In this document: positions 45,129-54,639 of the stretch, piece after piece
Layout of the letters: every line of letters begins with the position of its first letter
Numbering within the stretch: position 1 is the first letter of the stretch
Assembly (NCBI RefSeq): GCF_029953305.1
Contig: NZ_JASBAN010000001.1
Coordinates: 1,263,501-1,327,500, forward strand
DNA: 64,000 nt
From: Commensalibacter nepenthis
Lineage (GTDB): Bacteria > Pseudomonadota > Alphaproteobacteria > Acetobacterales > Acetobacteraceae
Direction: 5' to 3'
Translations under genes and position numbers: made by a program
Notes under the pieces: model-generated
Told to the model about the DNA's origin: nothing
Seen by the model: the letters and a program-made list of their open reading frames with translations, nothing else
Databases searched by the model: none

Positions 45129-46850
45129 ATGCAGGGTGAACAATTAATTCAAATGCAATCTGCACTGCCTGCAGAGCATGAAAAAGCAGTGCAAGAAGGT
45201 TTAAATGCTTGGGATAAAGATGGTAAAGTCAGAAAACTCTGGGCACGTGATGCATCTGTTTGGACGGGTAAAGATGAAAGCAAGTGGCTAGGTTGGTTGG
45301 ATATTGTTGATGAACAAATCGGCGATCTTGCAGCTCTTGAAGCGTTTCAAAATGAAGTGAAAGCCAGAGGCTTTACGGATATTTTATTGTTGGGAATGGG
45401 TGGTTCTAGCCTTGGACCAGAAGTTTTAGGTGAAGTATTTGGACATCAAGCTGGTTTTCCAACCTTACATGTGTTGGATAGTACTGACCCACAGCAAGTC
45501 TTTACGTTTCAACAAAAAGTTGATTTAGGGAAAACGTTATTTATCGTTTCTTCTAAATCAGGTGGAACGTTAGAGCCAAATATTCTCAAGGCTTATTTTT
45601 ATAACGAAGCCAAAAAGGTTGTTGGAGACACGGTTGGAAGTCACTTTGTAACAGTAACTGATCCTGGGTCTCATATGGAAGATGTTGCCAAGCAAGATGG
45701 TTTTTGGAAAATCTTTTATGGTAAGAAAGATATTGGCGGACGATATTCTGTATTATCAAACTTTGGTATTATCCCCGCAGCCGCAGCCGGTCTTCCATTA
45801 AGAGCTTTGTTAGAATCTGCTCATAAAATGCAAAAAGCATGTGCCGCAGAGACTTCTGTAGCGAATAATCTTGGTCTTCAGTTGGGCACCATTTGGGGAA
45901 CTGCGGTTGCGCGATTTAACAAAGATAAATTCACGATTATTGCTTCTCCTGCCATTAACTCTTTGGGTGCTTGGTTGGAACAATTGCTTGCTGAATCAAC
46001 AGGCAAGATCGGCAAGGGCATTATTCCTATTGACGAAGAAACTTTGACAACGCCAGATCATTATGGAAAAGATCGTTTGTTTGTTTATTTGCGTTTGAAT
46101 GGCAATGTTGATGCAACTCAAGATAAAGCACTAGAAGCCCTTAAAGCAGCTGGTCATCCAGTGGTTACCTTGAATTTGCAAGACAAACATCAAATCACAC
46201 AAGTGTTCTTTCAAACTGAGTTCGCAACCGCAGTAGCAGGCTCTTTCATTGGTATTGATCCATTCGATCAACCTGATGTTGAAGCCAGCAAAGTTGAAAC
46301 CAAAAAAATTACCAATGCTTATAACAATCATGGAAAATTACCAGAAATTACCCCTGTGGTTCGTGATGGTAATTTCGAAGTCTATGCGGGTAAGGTTGAA
46401 GTTGAAAAGTTAAAAAATGCTTCTTCTTTAACGGAGGCGTTAAGGGAGGTATTCTCTCAGGTTCAAGCAGGTGATTATGTGGGCGTATTGGCTTATATCG
46501 AACGTGACCTTGCAACCCGTGCTTGGATTCAAAAAATACGTTTAGCTATTCGTGATAAGAAAAAAGTCGCGACGGCTGCGGAATTTGGTCCTCGTTTCTT
46601 GCACTCAACGGGTCAAGCTTATAAAGGTGGACCAAAAACGGGTGTGTTTTTACAAATTACGGTTGATGATGTCAAAGACTTGCCTGTTCCAGCTGAAAAA
46701 TATACATTTGGAATTGTGAAAGAAGCTCAGGCTCGTGGTGACTTTGATGTTTTATCAGAACGTGATAGAAGAGTTATTCGCATCCATGTAAAAGGGGATA
46801 TGAAAACAGGCTTGGAAACTTTGAGTAAAACTATTTTAAGCGCTTTGTAG
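45129..46850 (+). CDS. pgi: glucose-6-phosphate isomerase (unfused half of tal-pgi)
   Basis: 573 residues from ATG 45129; the frame also offers GTG 45114 inside tal. Interconverts glucose 6-phosphate and fructose 6-phosphate. Sugar-isomerase domains: [11 protein letters not shown] near 91-101, [10 protein letters not shown] near 142-151 and the catalytic Gly-Gly-Arg-Tyr-Ser-Val-Leu-Ser near 203-210. The length and N-terminus match the C-terminal part of the acetic acid bacterial fusion protein rather than stand-alone E. coli Pgi. Tight coupling to tal. Confidence 0.92.
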   Translation: MQGEQLIQMQSALPAEHEKAVQEGLNAWDKDGKVRKLWARDASVWTGKDESKWLGWLDIVDEQIGDLAALEAFQNEVKARGFTDILLLGMGGSSLGPEVLGEVFGHQAGFPTLHVLDSTDPQQVFTFQQKVDLGKTLFIVSSKSGGTLEPNILKAYFYNEAKKVVGDTVGSHFVTVTDPGSHMEDVAKQDGFWKIFYGKKDIGGRYSVLSNFGIIPAAAAGLPLRALLESAHKMQKACAAETSVANNLGLQLGTIWGTAVARFNKDKFTIIASPAINSLGAWLEQLLAESTGKIGKGIIPIDEETLTTPDHYGKDRLFVYLRLNGNVDATQDKALEALKAAGHPVVTLNLQDKHQITQVFFQTEFATAVAGSFIGIDPFDQPDVEASKVETKKITNAYNNHGKLPEITPVVRDGNFEVYAGKVEVEKLKNASSLTEALREVFSQVQAGDYVGVLAYIERDLATRAWIQKIRLAIRDKKKVATAAEFGPRFLHSTGQAYKGGPKTGVFLQITVDDVKDLPVPAEKYTFGIVKEAQARGDFDVLSERDRRVIRIHVKGDMKTGLETLSKTILSAL

Positions 46851-46926
46851 TCTAAAACAGACAGTGTCTTGTAGAAGAAGCCACAAGGCACCGTCATTTT
46901 ATGATATTAATTTAAAGGAAATTATT

Positions 46927-47910
46927 ATGAAATTAGGTATGTATGGTTTAGGCAGAATGGGTGGCAATATGGCTGTTCGTTTGGCTCGTCATGGTCATGA
47001 AGTTGTTTTATTAAACCGTACGCGTGCAGTCAGTGATAAAATTCATGCTGAAGCACCTAAAAGCAGTGTTGTTGATAATTTAGAAGAATTGGTTGCAGCA
47101 CTTCCTTCTCCTAAAATTATTTGGGTGATGTTACCTTCTGGTGATGTGACTGAGAGAGCGATTGAAACGCTTGGGAATATGCTCAGCAAGGGGGATATCG
47201 TTATTGATGGTGGTAACACTTGTTACAAAGACGATGTTCGTCGTGCAAAAATCTTACATGCAAAAGGTATCCATTACGTTGATGTTGGGACTTCTGGGGG
47301 TGTTTGGGGGCTAGAACGTGGTTATTGTATGATGTATGGTGGAAACCAAGAAGCTGTAGATCATATTGATCCAATTCTTGAATCTTTGGCACCTGGAATT
47401 GGTGATATTCCTCGCACAAAAAACCGTGGTTCTAATTTAAACCCACGTGCGGAAAAAGGATATTTACATTGCGGTCCAGCAGGTTCTGGTCACTTTGTGA
47501 AAATGGTTCACAACGGTATTGAATACGGAATGATGCAAGCCTATGCAGAAGGGTTTGATATTATGCGTATGAAAGGATCTGATCGTTTACCAGAAGATCA
47601 ACGTTTTGATTTAAATATGGCTGATATTGCCGAAGTATGGCGTCGTGGTAGTGTGATCCCTTCATGGTTATTGGATCTGTGTGCTGATGCATTGGCTGTT
47701 GATGGTGACCTTTCTAAATTCCAAGGGGACGTTGCTGACACAGGCGAAGGTCGTTGGACAATCGAAGCAGCAATTGAAGAAGCTGTTCCTGCACCTGTTA
47801 TTACAGCAGCGTTATTTACACGTTTCCGTTCACGTTCAGGAAATACCTATGCTGAAAAAATGTTATCAGCAATGCGCTTTGGTTTCGGTGGGCACGTAGA
47901 AAAGAAATAA
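46927..47910 (+). CDS. gnd: 6-phosphogluconate dehydrogenase, decarboxylating, short NAD-type
   Basis: 327 residues from ATG 46927 with SD AAAGGAA; the open frame begins 63 nt upstream at a GTG without ribosome site. This is the short (about 330 residue) class found in acetic acid bacteria and Bacillus YqeC, usually NAD-preferring: Gly-Leu-Gly-Arg-Met-Gly-Gly-Asn-Met at 7-15, Asp-Gly-Gly-Asn-Thr, the substrate Gly-Thr-Ser-Gly-Gly-Val-Trp-Gly and catalytic Lys in [12 protein letters not shown]. Produces ribulose 5-phosphate, CO2 and reduced cofactor. Confidence 0.94.
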   Translation: MKLGMYGLGRMGGNMAVRLARHGHEVVLLNRTRAVSDKIHAEAPKSSVVDNLEELVAALPSPKIIWVMLPSGDVTERAIETLGNMLSKGDIVIDGGNTCYKDDVRRAKILHAKGIHYVDVGTSGGVWGLERGYCMMYGGNQEAVDHIDPILESLAPGIGDIPRTKNRGSNLNPRAEKGYLHCGPAGSGHFVKMVHNGIEYGMMQAYAEGFDIMRMKGSDRLPEDQRFDLNMADIAEVWRRGSVIPSWLLDLCADALAVDGDLSKFQGDVADTGEGRWTIEAAIEEAVPAPVITAALFTRFRSRSGNTYAEKMLSAMRFGFGGHVEKK

Positions 47911-47934
47911 AATTTTCATAAATTTTATTGAAAC

Positions 47935-47968
47935 AAAAGCTTTAATCGTAAAGGTTAAAGCTTTTTTT
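47935..47968 (+). terminator. rho-independent terminator after gnd
   Basis: A perfect 11-bp stem (47935-47945 with 47955-47965) and a T7 tract. It closes the tal-pgi-gnd unit. Confidence 0.85.
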
Positions 47969-48294
47969 TATGTCGTTTATTTCTCTTTTTGTTTTAAAAA
48001 TATAATTTTATAATTTTTAATGTTTTTTTGTATTTTTTTTTAAAAAAGTAACTTATTTGTTATATATTCTTTGACATATTATACTATAGAATGACAGTTA
48101 AATGGCAATCTTATGCATATTATTAAGGATAAAAGGTAAAGAATTTATGAGCCAATAGTCATATGTTCTCATTTTAACTATCAAAAAATTATTCGATATA
48201 ACTATCGTAATTATAAAAAATTAATTTAATTATTCAAGAAACAAAATAATGAATATGGCATAGATGATGTCTATTCATACGAGGAGGTCATGGT
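47969..48294. other. 325-bp extremely AT-rich spacer before the PFOR module
   Basis: No gene. The base composition drops well below that of the flanks, with long T and A runs (47990-48060). It must hold the promoter of the redox module; the ribosome site GAGGAGGT at about 48281 serves the next gene. Confidence 0.5.
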
Positions 48295-49926
48295 ATGACA
48301 ATCAAACAACATGATATGAGTCCCCAAATCAATATGGAGAAAAAGGATTTCGCTGGACCCGTTCGAACGGTAGTACCTGTTTATAATCACCATTTACCTC
48401 CTTGTAATCATGCTTGTCCAGCAGGTGAGGATATTCAAGGGTGGCTTTCGTTAGCACAAGCGGGTAAATTCCAAGAGGCTTGGGAGCATATTTTGATGAA
48501 TAACCCTATGCCTGCGGTGCATGGACGTGCTTGTTATCATCCTTGTGAAGATTCCTGTAACCGTGGGGATTTGGATGGTTCAATTACAATTCACGCGGTT
48601 GAACGATTCCTGGGTGATATGGCGAATGCCAGTGGTTGGAAAGTTCCAGTTGCAGATAATAAAAATAGCAAAAAGATTTTGATTATTGGTGCGGGTCCTG
48701 GTGGGTTGTCTGCGGCGTATCATTTGCGGCGTATGGGGCATGAAGTTGAAATCAGAGAAGCATTTTCCATTCCTGGTGGTATGATGCAATACGGTATTCC
48801 AGCCTATCGTTTGCCACGTGATATTTTGAAACAAGATATCGATCGCATTGTTGAAATGGGTGTTAAGATTGTTTGTAACCATCGTGTTGAAGATTTAGAG
48901 CAAGAAAGAAAAGATGGTAAGTTTGATGCTGTATTTCTTGGGATTGGTGCAGGCAAGCCGTCTTTGATCGATATTCCCACACAAGAAGGATCTCACGTTT
49001 TATCAGCTGCTGAATTTTTACATGATGTCAGTGCTGGAAATCAGCCTAAGGTTGGCGCAAATGTATTAGTTTATGGTGCTGGAAATACCGCGATGGATGC
49101 AGCACGCTCTGCATTTCGTATGGGTGCAAAGACGGTTAAGATCATTTTCTTTTGGGATCGCCCTCATATGGAAGCACATGATTTTGAAATCGTTGATGCT
49201 GATGCTGAAGGAACCCAATTTAAATGTATGAGCACGATTGCTTCGATTGAAAAAAATAAAGTTGTTTTGAGGAAAATGGTTGTTGGCGATACAGGTCGCC
49301 CAGAGCCGACCGAAGAATTTGAAGATATGCCAATGGATACTGTGATTATGGCATTGGGACAAAGACCAGAAAGTAGTTTTCTTAGTAAGGTCGCTGGAAT
49401 TGAATTAAATTCAGATGGGACGATTGTTATTGGCAAAGATATGATGACGGGTGCCGAGGGTATTTTTGCTGGTGGGGATGCCATTCGTGGACCACGCAGC
49501 GTTACCACTGCGGTTGGTTTGGGTAAAAAAGCAGCCAGATTTATTAATGGTTGGCTCAGTGCAAATGCATACCAGATTCCTGATAAAAATCCTATTTCTT
49601 ACTATAAAGATTTACACTTACCTTTATTGGCAAATACACCTCAGACCATTCAAAAAGAACTGCCAGTTGATGAACGTATTGGATTTAAAGAAACTTTGAT
49701 TGGTTTTTCTGAAGATGAAGCGGTTTACGAGGCACAACGATGCTTGTCTTGTGGAAATTGTTATGAGTGTGACAACTGTTTGGCAGCATGCCCAGAGCAA
49801 GCATTAACAAAATTAGGTCCAGGAAATGGGTACGAAGTCAATATGGATCGTTGCACAGGCTGTTCAGCTTGTTTTGAAACATGTCCATGTCAAGCCATTG
49901 ATATGGTTACAGAGCAACGGGTGTAA
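48295..49926 (+). CDS. GltD-like NADPH:ferredoxin oxidoreductase with two C-terminal 4Fe-4S sites
   Basis: 543 residues. N-terminal Fe-S helical domain with Cys-Asn-His-Ala-Cys-Pro-Ala-Gly (about 37-44) and Ala-Cys-Tyr-His-Pro-Cys-Glu-Asp-Ser-Cys (about 80-89), FAD motif Gly-Ala-Gly-Pro-Gly-Gly near 131-136, NADPH motif Gly-Ala-Gly-Asn-Thr-Ala near 261-266 and Gly-Asp-Ala near 400. A C-terminal ferredoxin domain has Cys-x2-Cys clusters at about 483-503 and 521-535. This is not the glutamate synthase small subunit: the extra ferredoxin domain and the PFOR gene 19 bp downstream suggest it moves electrons between ferredoxin-type carriers and NADP(H). Strong SD GAGGAGGT. Confidence 0.85.
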   Translation: MTIKQHDMSPQINMEKKDFAGPVRTVVPVYNHHLPPCNHACPAGEDIQGWLSLAQAGKFQEAWEHILMNNPMPAVHGRACYHPCEDSCNRGDLDGSITIHAVERFLGDMANASGWKVPVADNKNSKKILIIGAGPGGLSAAYHLRRMGHEVEIREAFSIPGGMMQYGIPAYRLPRDILKQDIDRIVEMGVKIVCNHRVEDLEQERKDGKFDAVFLGIGAGKPSLIDIPTQEGSHVLSAAEFLHDVSAGNQPKVGANVLVYGAGNTAMDAARSAFRMGAKTVKIIFFWDRPHMEAHDFEIVDADAEGTQFKCMSTIASIEKNKVVLRKMVVGDTGRPEPTEEFEDMPMDTVIMALGQRPESSFLSKVAGIELNSDGTIVIGKDMMTGAEGIFAGGDAIRGPRSVTTAVGLGKKAARFINGWLSANAYQIPDKNPISYYKDLHLPLLANTPQTIQKELPVDERIGFKETLIGFSEDEAVYEAQRCLSCGNCYECDNCLAACPEQALTKLGPGNGYEVNMDRCTGCSACFETCPCQAIDMVTEQRV

Positions 49927-49945
49927 GGTAAGGGAGAATATATAA

Positions 49946-52900
49946 ATGTCTAAAACAATTATGGATGCCAATACAGCGGTTGCGCATATTGCTTATCGTG
50001 TCAATGAAGTTTGTGCTATTTTCCCAATTACGCCTTCGTCTCCGATGGCAGAAGATATTGATGATTGGGCTGCTAAAGGCAAGAAGAATATTTGGGGAAA
50101 TACCCCATTTGTACAACAAATGCAAAGTGAAGGTGGTGCTGCAGGGGCTGTGCATGGAGCATTGCAATCTGGTGCGTTAACAACAACATTTACAGCGTCT
50201 CAAGGATTGTTGCTAATGTTGCCAAATATGTATAAAATTGCTGGTGAGTTGACATCAACTGTTTTCCATGTTGCTGCACGTTCTATTGCGACTTCTGCGT
50301 TATCGATCTTTGGCGATCATTCTGACGTAATGGCTGCTAGAATGACGGGCTTTGCGTTGCTTTGTTCTGATTCTGTGCAAGAAGCACATGATTTATCGTT
50401 GATTGTGCATGCTGCGACATTAAAAGCGCGTGTTCCGTTTATTCATTTTTTTGATGGTTTCAGAACGTCTCATGAATTAAATACGCTTGATATGATTTCT
50501 GATGATATTATCGAGAAAATGATCGATGACGATTTGGTTGCGGCTCATCGTGAACGTGCATTGAGCCCCGAAAATCCTTTTATTCGTGGAACAGCACATA
50601 ATCCAGATACATTCTTTCAAGCACGTGAAGCCGTTAATCCTTATTATAATAAAACGGCTGAAATTGTTGAAGAATATATGGCTCGTTTTGAAAAATTAAC
50701 GGGTCGTCATTATGATTTGGTAGAATATATCGGCGATCCAAATGCTGAATATGTTGTTGCATTAATGGGCTCAGCTGCGGAAACAGCAGAACAAACCGTT
50801 GCAAAATTGCGTGAAGAAGGAGAATCTGTTGGTATTTTAAAAATACGTCTTTATCGACCATTCCCAGCACAACAAGTATTGGCAGCGTTACCGAAAACAG
50901 TCAAAAGAATTGCTGTCATGGATCGTACCAAAGAATCTGGTGCGATTGGTGAGCCTTTATATTTAGATATGATTGCAACATTAGCAGAGGCAGTTGCAAG
51001 AGGTCATCGTGAGAATCTACCATTGATTATTGGTGGACGTTATGGGTTGTCTTCCAAAGATTTCACACCAGCGATGGTTAAAGCGGTTTATGATGAATTA
51101 AAAGTTGAAAAGCCGCGTCATGGTTTTACCGTTGGGATTAAAGATGATTTAACGCATACCAGCCTTGATTATGATCCTGCATATAATATTGAAAAAACAG
51201 ACACAAAACGTGCAATGTTCTTTGGCTTGGGATCAGATGGTACGGTTGGTGCGAACAAAAACAGTGTGAAAATTATTTCCGAAGATGTCGGACAATATGC
51301 CCAAGGATATTTTGTGTATGATTCTCGTAAAGCGGGTGCGCAAACAGTTTCTCATTTGCGTTTTGGTCATGAACCTATCAAAGCAGCTTATCTAGTACAA
51401 CAAGCTGATTTTGTTGGGTGTCACCAATTCCACTTCTTATATCGTCAAGATATCTTGGAACATGCTGCCGATAATGGAACATTCTTGCTTAACTCTCATT
51501 ATAGTGCAGAGGAGGTTTGGCAACATTTACCACGTTTGACCCAACAACGTATTATTGAGAAGAAACTAAAATTCTTTGTAGTTAATGCTTCTAAAGTTGC
51601 TCAGGAAGTTGGTCTTGGAATGCGTACAAATACCATTCTACAAACTTGTTTCTTTGCAATTTCTGGCGTGTTACCTCGTGATGAAGCGATTGATTATATT
51701 AAAAAATCAATTCACAAAACATATTCTTCTAAGGGGGATGCGGTTGTTCAAAAGAACTACAAAGCAGTTGATGCCGCTTGTGACCATTTGTTTGAAGTTA
51801 AGGTTCCTGAATATGCATCCAGTAACTTAGCACAGGAAAATCCAGTGCCAGCCGATGCGCCTAAATTTATTCATGATGTAATCGTACCAATGTTTTCTGG
51901 TCGTGGTGAAAGCTTACCCGTTAGTTTAATGCCTGCGGATGGAACATTCCCCTCTGGAACAGCGGCTTATGAAAAACGTAATATTTCTGATTTTGTGCCT
52001 GAATGGCGTGAAGATTTATGTATTCAATGTGGTCAATGTGGATATGTTTGCCCACATAGTGTGATCCGTGCAAAGACCTATGATAAAAAAGAGCTGGAAA
52101 ATGCGCCAGATGACTTTAAAACAGCCCCTGTGAATGCACGTGGATATCCAAATACAAACTTTACGTTGCAGTTTTATGTAGAGGATTGCACTGGCTGTAC
52201 TTTATGTGTCAGCGTTTGTCCTGCACGTAGTACCACAGAACCTGAAGTTAGAGCGATTAATATGACAGCGAAGGAAACTTTGTTGGATCGTGAAAAACGG
52301 AATCTTGACTTCTTTAATACTCTTCCAGTGAATGATCGCAGCAAGATTAATTTTTCTAACGTGCGTGGTGTGCAGTTCCTTGAACCGTTATTTGAGTTCT
52401 CTGGTGCTTGTGCAGGATGTGGTGAAACCCCTTATTTAAAAGTATTAACCCAGTTATTTGGTGATCGTCTACAAGTCGCAAATGCAACAGGGTGTTCCTC
52501 TATTTATGGTGGAAACATGCCTGTAACTCCTTGGGCGATGAATAAAGAGGGAAAAGGACCAGCTTGGTCTAATTCGCTTTATGAGGATAATGCGGAATTT
52601 GGATTAGGCTTTAGAGTAGCTGCGGATAAGCAATTGGAAGTTGCTTCTAATTTGTTATTGAAAATGAAAGAGGATGTTGGGGAAGAATTAGTGAATGCTA
52701 TTCTTACATCTACTCAGGTTCATGAATCAGAAATTAGAGCACAACGTTTACGTGTAGGAGAGCTTAAAACAAGATTAGCCCAGATTAATACTGTCAATGC
52801 TAAACGTTTATTAACCTTAACAGATCATTTTATTCGCCGTAGTATCTGGATTGTTGGGGGTGATGGTTGGGCTTATGATATTGGATATGGTGGTTTGGAT

Positions 52901-53524
52901 CATGTTCTTGCCTCTGGTCAAAATGTCAATATTTTGGTGATGGATACCGAAATGTATTCTAATACAGGTGGACAAGCCTCTAAAGCATCTCCATTTGGTT
53001 CTGTTGCCAAGTTCGCATCTTCGGGTAAAGAAACAGTTCGTAAGGATTTGGCTTTAATGGCAATGACTTATGATAATGTGTATGTGGCTCAGGTTGCGAT
53101 GGGTGCTAGCCCACAACATACTTTGGATGTGTTCCGTCAAGCAGAAGCCTATGATGGTCCCTCTTTGATTGTTGCGTATAGTCATTGTATTGGTCAAGGA
53201 TTGGATATGCGTCAAGGATTGGTACAACAAGGATTAGCCACAGATTCAGGGTACTGGCCTTTGTTTAGATTTGATCCAATGATGCGTAAAATTGGTAAAA
53301 ATCCATTTCAATTAGATTCTCCTAAACCCTCTATTCCATTAAAACAATATGCAGGGAATGAAATTCGTTATCGTAATCTTGCACGAGTTCGTCCAAATGA
53401 AGCAGAAGAAATGATGGATATGGCACAACAAGCCGTATTGCGTAAATATAAACAATATGAAGCATTAGCAGGGATTGAAGGTGGCGAAGTGAACCCCGTC
53501 GTCTTTGGGCTTAAAACGCGTTAA
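49946..53524 (+). CDS. nifJ: pyruvate:ferredoxin (flavodoxin) oxidoreductase
   Basis: Single-chain PFOR of 1192 residues, full length: pyruvate plus CoA to acetyl-CoA and CO2 with two low-potential electrons. Domain order as in the family. The N-terminal domain has Ile-Phe-Pro-Ile-Thr-Pro-Ser-Ser-Pro-Met-Ala-Glu (about 27-38). The two-cluster ferredoxin domain has Cys-Ile-Gln-Cys-Gly-Gln-Cys near 690 and Cys-Thr-Gly-Cys-Thr-Leu-Cys near 748. The proximal cluster has Cys-Ala-Gly-Cys-Gly near 820 and a late Cys near 1080. ThDP motif Gly-Asp-Gly-Trp-Ala-Tyr-Asp-Ile-Gly lies near 971. No obvious truncation. Oxygen-sensitive in most organisms, so use in microoxic niches is likely. Confidence 0.94.
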   Translation: MSKTIMDANTAVAHIAYRVNEVCAIFPITPSSPMAEDIDDWAAKGKKNIWGNTPFVQQMQSEGGAAGAVHGALQSGALTTTFTASQGLLLMLPNMYKIAGELTSTVFHVAARSIATSALSIFGDHSDVMAARMTGFALLCSDSVQEAHDLSLIVHAATLKARVPFIHFFDGFRTSHELNTLDMISDDIIEKMIDDDLVAAHRERALSPENPFIRGTAHNPDTFFQAREAVNPYYNKTAEIVEEYMARFEKLTGRHYDLVEYIGDPNAEYVVALMGSAAETAEQTVAKLREEGESVGILKIRLYRPFPAQQVLAALPKTVKRIAVMDRTKESGAIGEPLYLDMIATLAEAVARGHRENLPLIIGGRYGLSSKDFTPAMVKAVYDELKVEKPRHGFTVGIKDDLTHTSLDYDPAYNIEKTDTKRAMFFGLGSDGTVGANKNSVKIISEDVGQYAQGYFVYDSRKAGAQTVSHLRFGHEPIKAAYLVQQADFVGCHQFHFLYRQDILEHAADNGTFLLNSHYSAEEVWQHLPRLTQQRIIEKKLKFFVVNASKVAQEVGLGMRTNTILQTCFFAISGVLPRDEAIDYIKKSIHKTYSSKGDAVVQKNYKAVDAACDHLFEVKVPEYASSNLAQENPVPADAPKFIHDVIVPMFSGRGESLPVSLMPADGTFPSGTAAYEKRNISDFVPEWREDLCIQCGQCGYVCPHSVIRAKTYDKKELENAPDDFKTAPVNARGYPNTNFTLQFYVEDCTGCTLCVSVCPARSTTEPEVRAINMTAKETLLDREKRNLDFFNTLPVNDRSKINFSNVRGVQFLEPLFEFSGACAGCGETPYLKVLTQLFGDRLQVANATGCSSIYGGNMPVTPWAMNKEGKGPAWSNSLYEDNAEFGLGFRVAADKQLEVASNLLLKMKEDVGEELVNAILTSTQVHESEIRAQRLRVGELKTRLAQINTVNAKRLLTLTDHFIRRSIWIVGGDGWAYDIGYGGLDHVLASGQNVNILVMDTEMYSNTGGQASKASPFGSVAKFASSGKETVRKDLALMAMTYDNVYVAQVAMGASPQHTLDVFRQAEAYDGPSLIVAYSHCIGQGLDMRQGLVQQGLATDSGYWPLFRFDPMMRKIGKNPFQLDSPKPSIPLKQYAGNEIRYRNLARVRPNEAEEMMDMAQQAVLRKYKQYEALAGIEGGEVNPVVFGLKTR

Positions 53525-53547
53525 TGCAATGAGAGTTTGATAAGATG

Positions 53548-53577
53548 AACCCTGCCATGAAAGTGGCGGGGTTTTTT
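53548..53577 (+). terminator. rho-independent terminator after nifJ
   Basis: A 10-bp stem (53548-53557 with 53564-53573, one mismatch or wobble), GC-rich core and T6 tract, 24 bp after the nifJ stop. Confidence 0.88.
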
Positions 53578-53701
53578 ATTGGAATGAAAGGATATCGAGT
53601 TCATATATATTCTACTTTATAGAGATGTTTTCCTTAGAGACAGTTTTAATTTTCATGATAGGATAAACAATAAATAACTATATTTTGTGAAGGAGGTTAG
53701 G

Positions 53702-54553
53702 TTGAATTTCTCTACTATGAGTCATATGAAAAAGACAAAAGAAGTATCAGGTAAAATAAAATTACTGGTTTCCGATATTGATGGAACCTTAGTAACAAAT
53801 GATAAAAAGATAACACCAGAGGCATTTGCCGCTGCTGAAAAATTACAAAAAGCAGGCATTCATTTATGTCTGGTCAGCAGCAGACCCCCGCAAGGGATTC
53901 AGATGTTTTTTAAAGAGTTGAATATATTAACTCCTTTTGCAGCGTTGAATGGTGGGGAAATTATTGGCAATGATGGTACTGTTGTATCCAGTATGGCGAT
54001 GAATACTCAGGATGCGCATGAAGTCTATGAATTGCTGCATAGTCGTGACGTAAAAGCGTGGGTTTTTGGAGGGTTTGATTGGGTTGTGTTTGATATGAAT
54101 GACCCCTATATTTCTCATGAAAAGGCGGTGGTGGGTTCTGATCCAGAGCTTTTGAAACATATTAATGACTATCGAAATAGAATTGTAAAAATCGAGGGTG
54201 TGTCCTCTAATACAGCATTGCTGGATGAGTTAGCGGCACATATCAATGAAAAATATCCCAATACAGTCAGAGCTTTACGTTCCTCAGATCATTATTTAGA
54301 TATTACCCATCCCAAAGCCAACAAAGGGTCAGCAGCGATTGAATTGGGCAAGCAATATGGAATAGATATTTCAGAGATTGCCTGTATTGGCGATATGGAT
54401 AATGATATTCCTATGCTGGAAATTGCGGGTCTATCTATTGCTATGGGACAATCAACTGCAAATGTTCACCAACACGCGCATTTTCAAACGAAGAGCAACG
54501 AGGAGAATGGTTGGGCTTATGCGGTAGAACATTATATTTTACCAAGGGCATAA
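53702..54553 (+). CDS. Cof-type HAD phosphatase
   Basis: HAD superfamily IIB (Cof) sugar-phosphate phosphatase. Nucleophile motif Asp-Ile-Asp-Gly-Thr-Leu-Val near residues 24-30 of the 283-residue product, and late Gly-Asp-Met-Asp-Asn-Asp-Ile-Pro-Met-Leu. AGGAGG at 53691-53696 is 5 nt before TTG 53702, so I take that TTG as start; ATG 53717 would be too far from it and GTG 53687 overlaps the ribosome site. A HAD gene at the same place is, to my recollection, typical of the acetic acid bacterial pentose-phosphate block. The substrate is not known. Confidence 0.85.
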   Translation: MNFSTMSHMKKTKEVSGKIKLLVSDIDGTLVTNDKKITPEAFAAAEKLQKAGIHLCLVSSRPPQGIQMFFKELNILTPFAALNGGEIIGNDGTVVSSMAMNTQDAHEVYELLHSRDVKAWVFGGFDWVVFDMNDPYISHEKAVVGSDPELLKHINDYRNRIVKIEGVSSNTALLDELAAHINEKYPNTVRALRSSDHYLDITHPKANKGSAAIELGKQYGIDISEIACIGDMDNDIPMLEIAGLSIAMGQSTANVHQHAHFQTKSNEENGWAYAVEHYILPRA

Positions 54554-54639
54554 TGGCGCTTTATTTTATAGTGAAAATAGTAAATTTTCGTTATGATTTA
54601 TTTTAATTAAAAATTATTGTGTACAAAAAGGATTTTATA

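Noticed and set aside
45105-45129. Programmed -1 frameshift at TTTAAAA joining tal to pgi
   Set aside because: The heptamer is in the right phase for -1 slippage, but pgi lies in the +1 frame relative to tal, so a -1 shift would not enter it; the nearby ATG with a spaced ribosome site is simpler.
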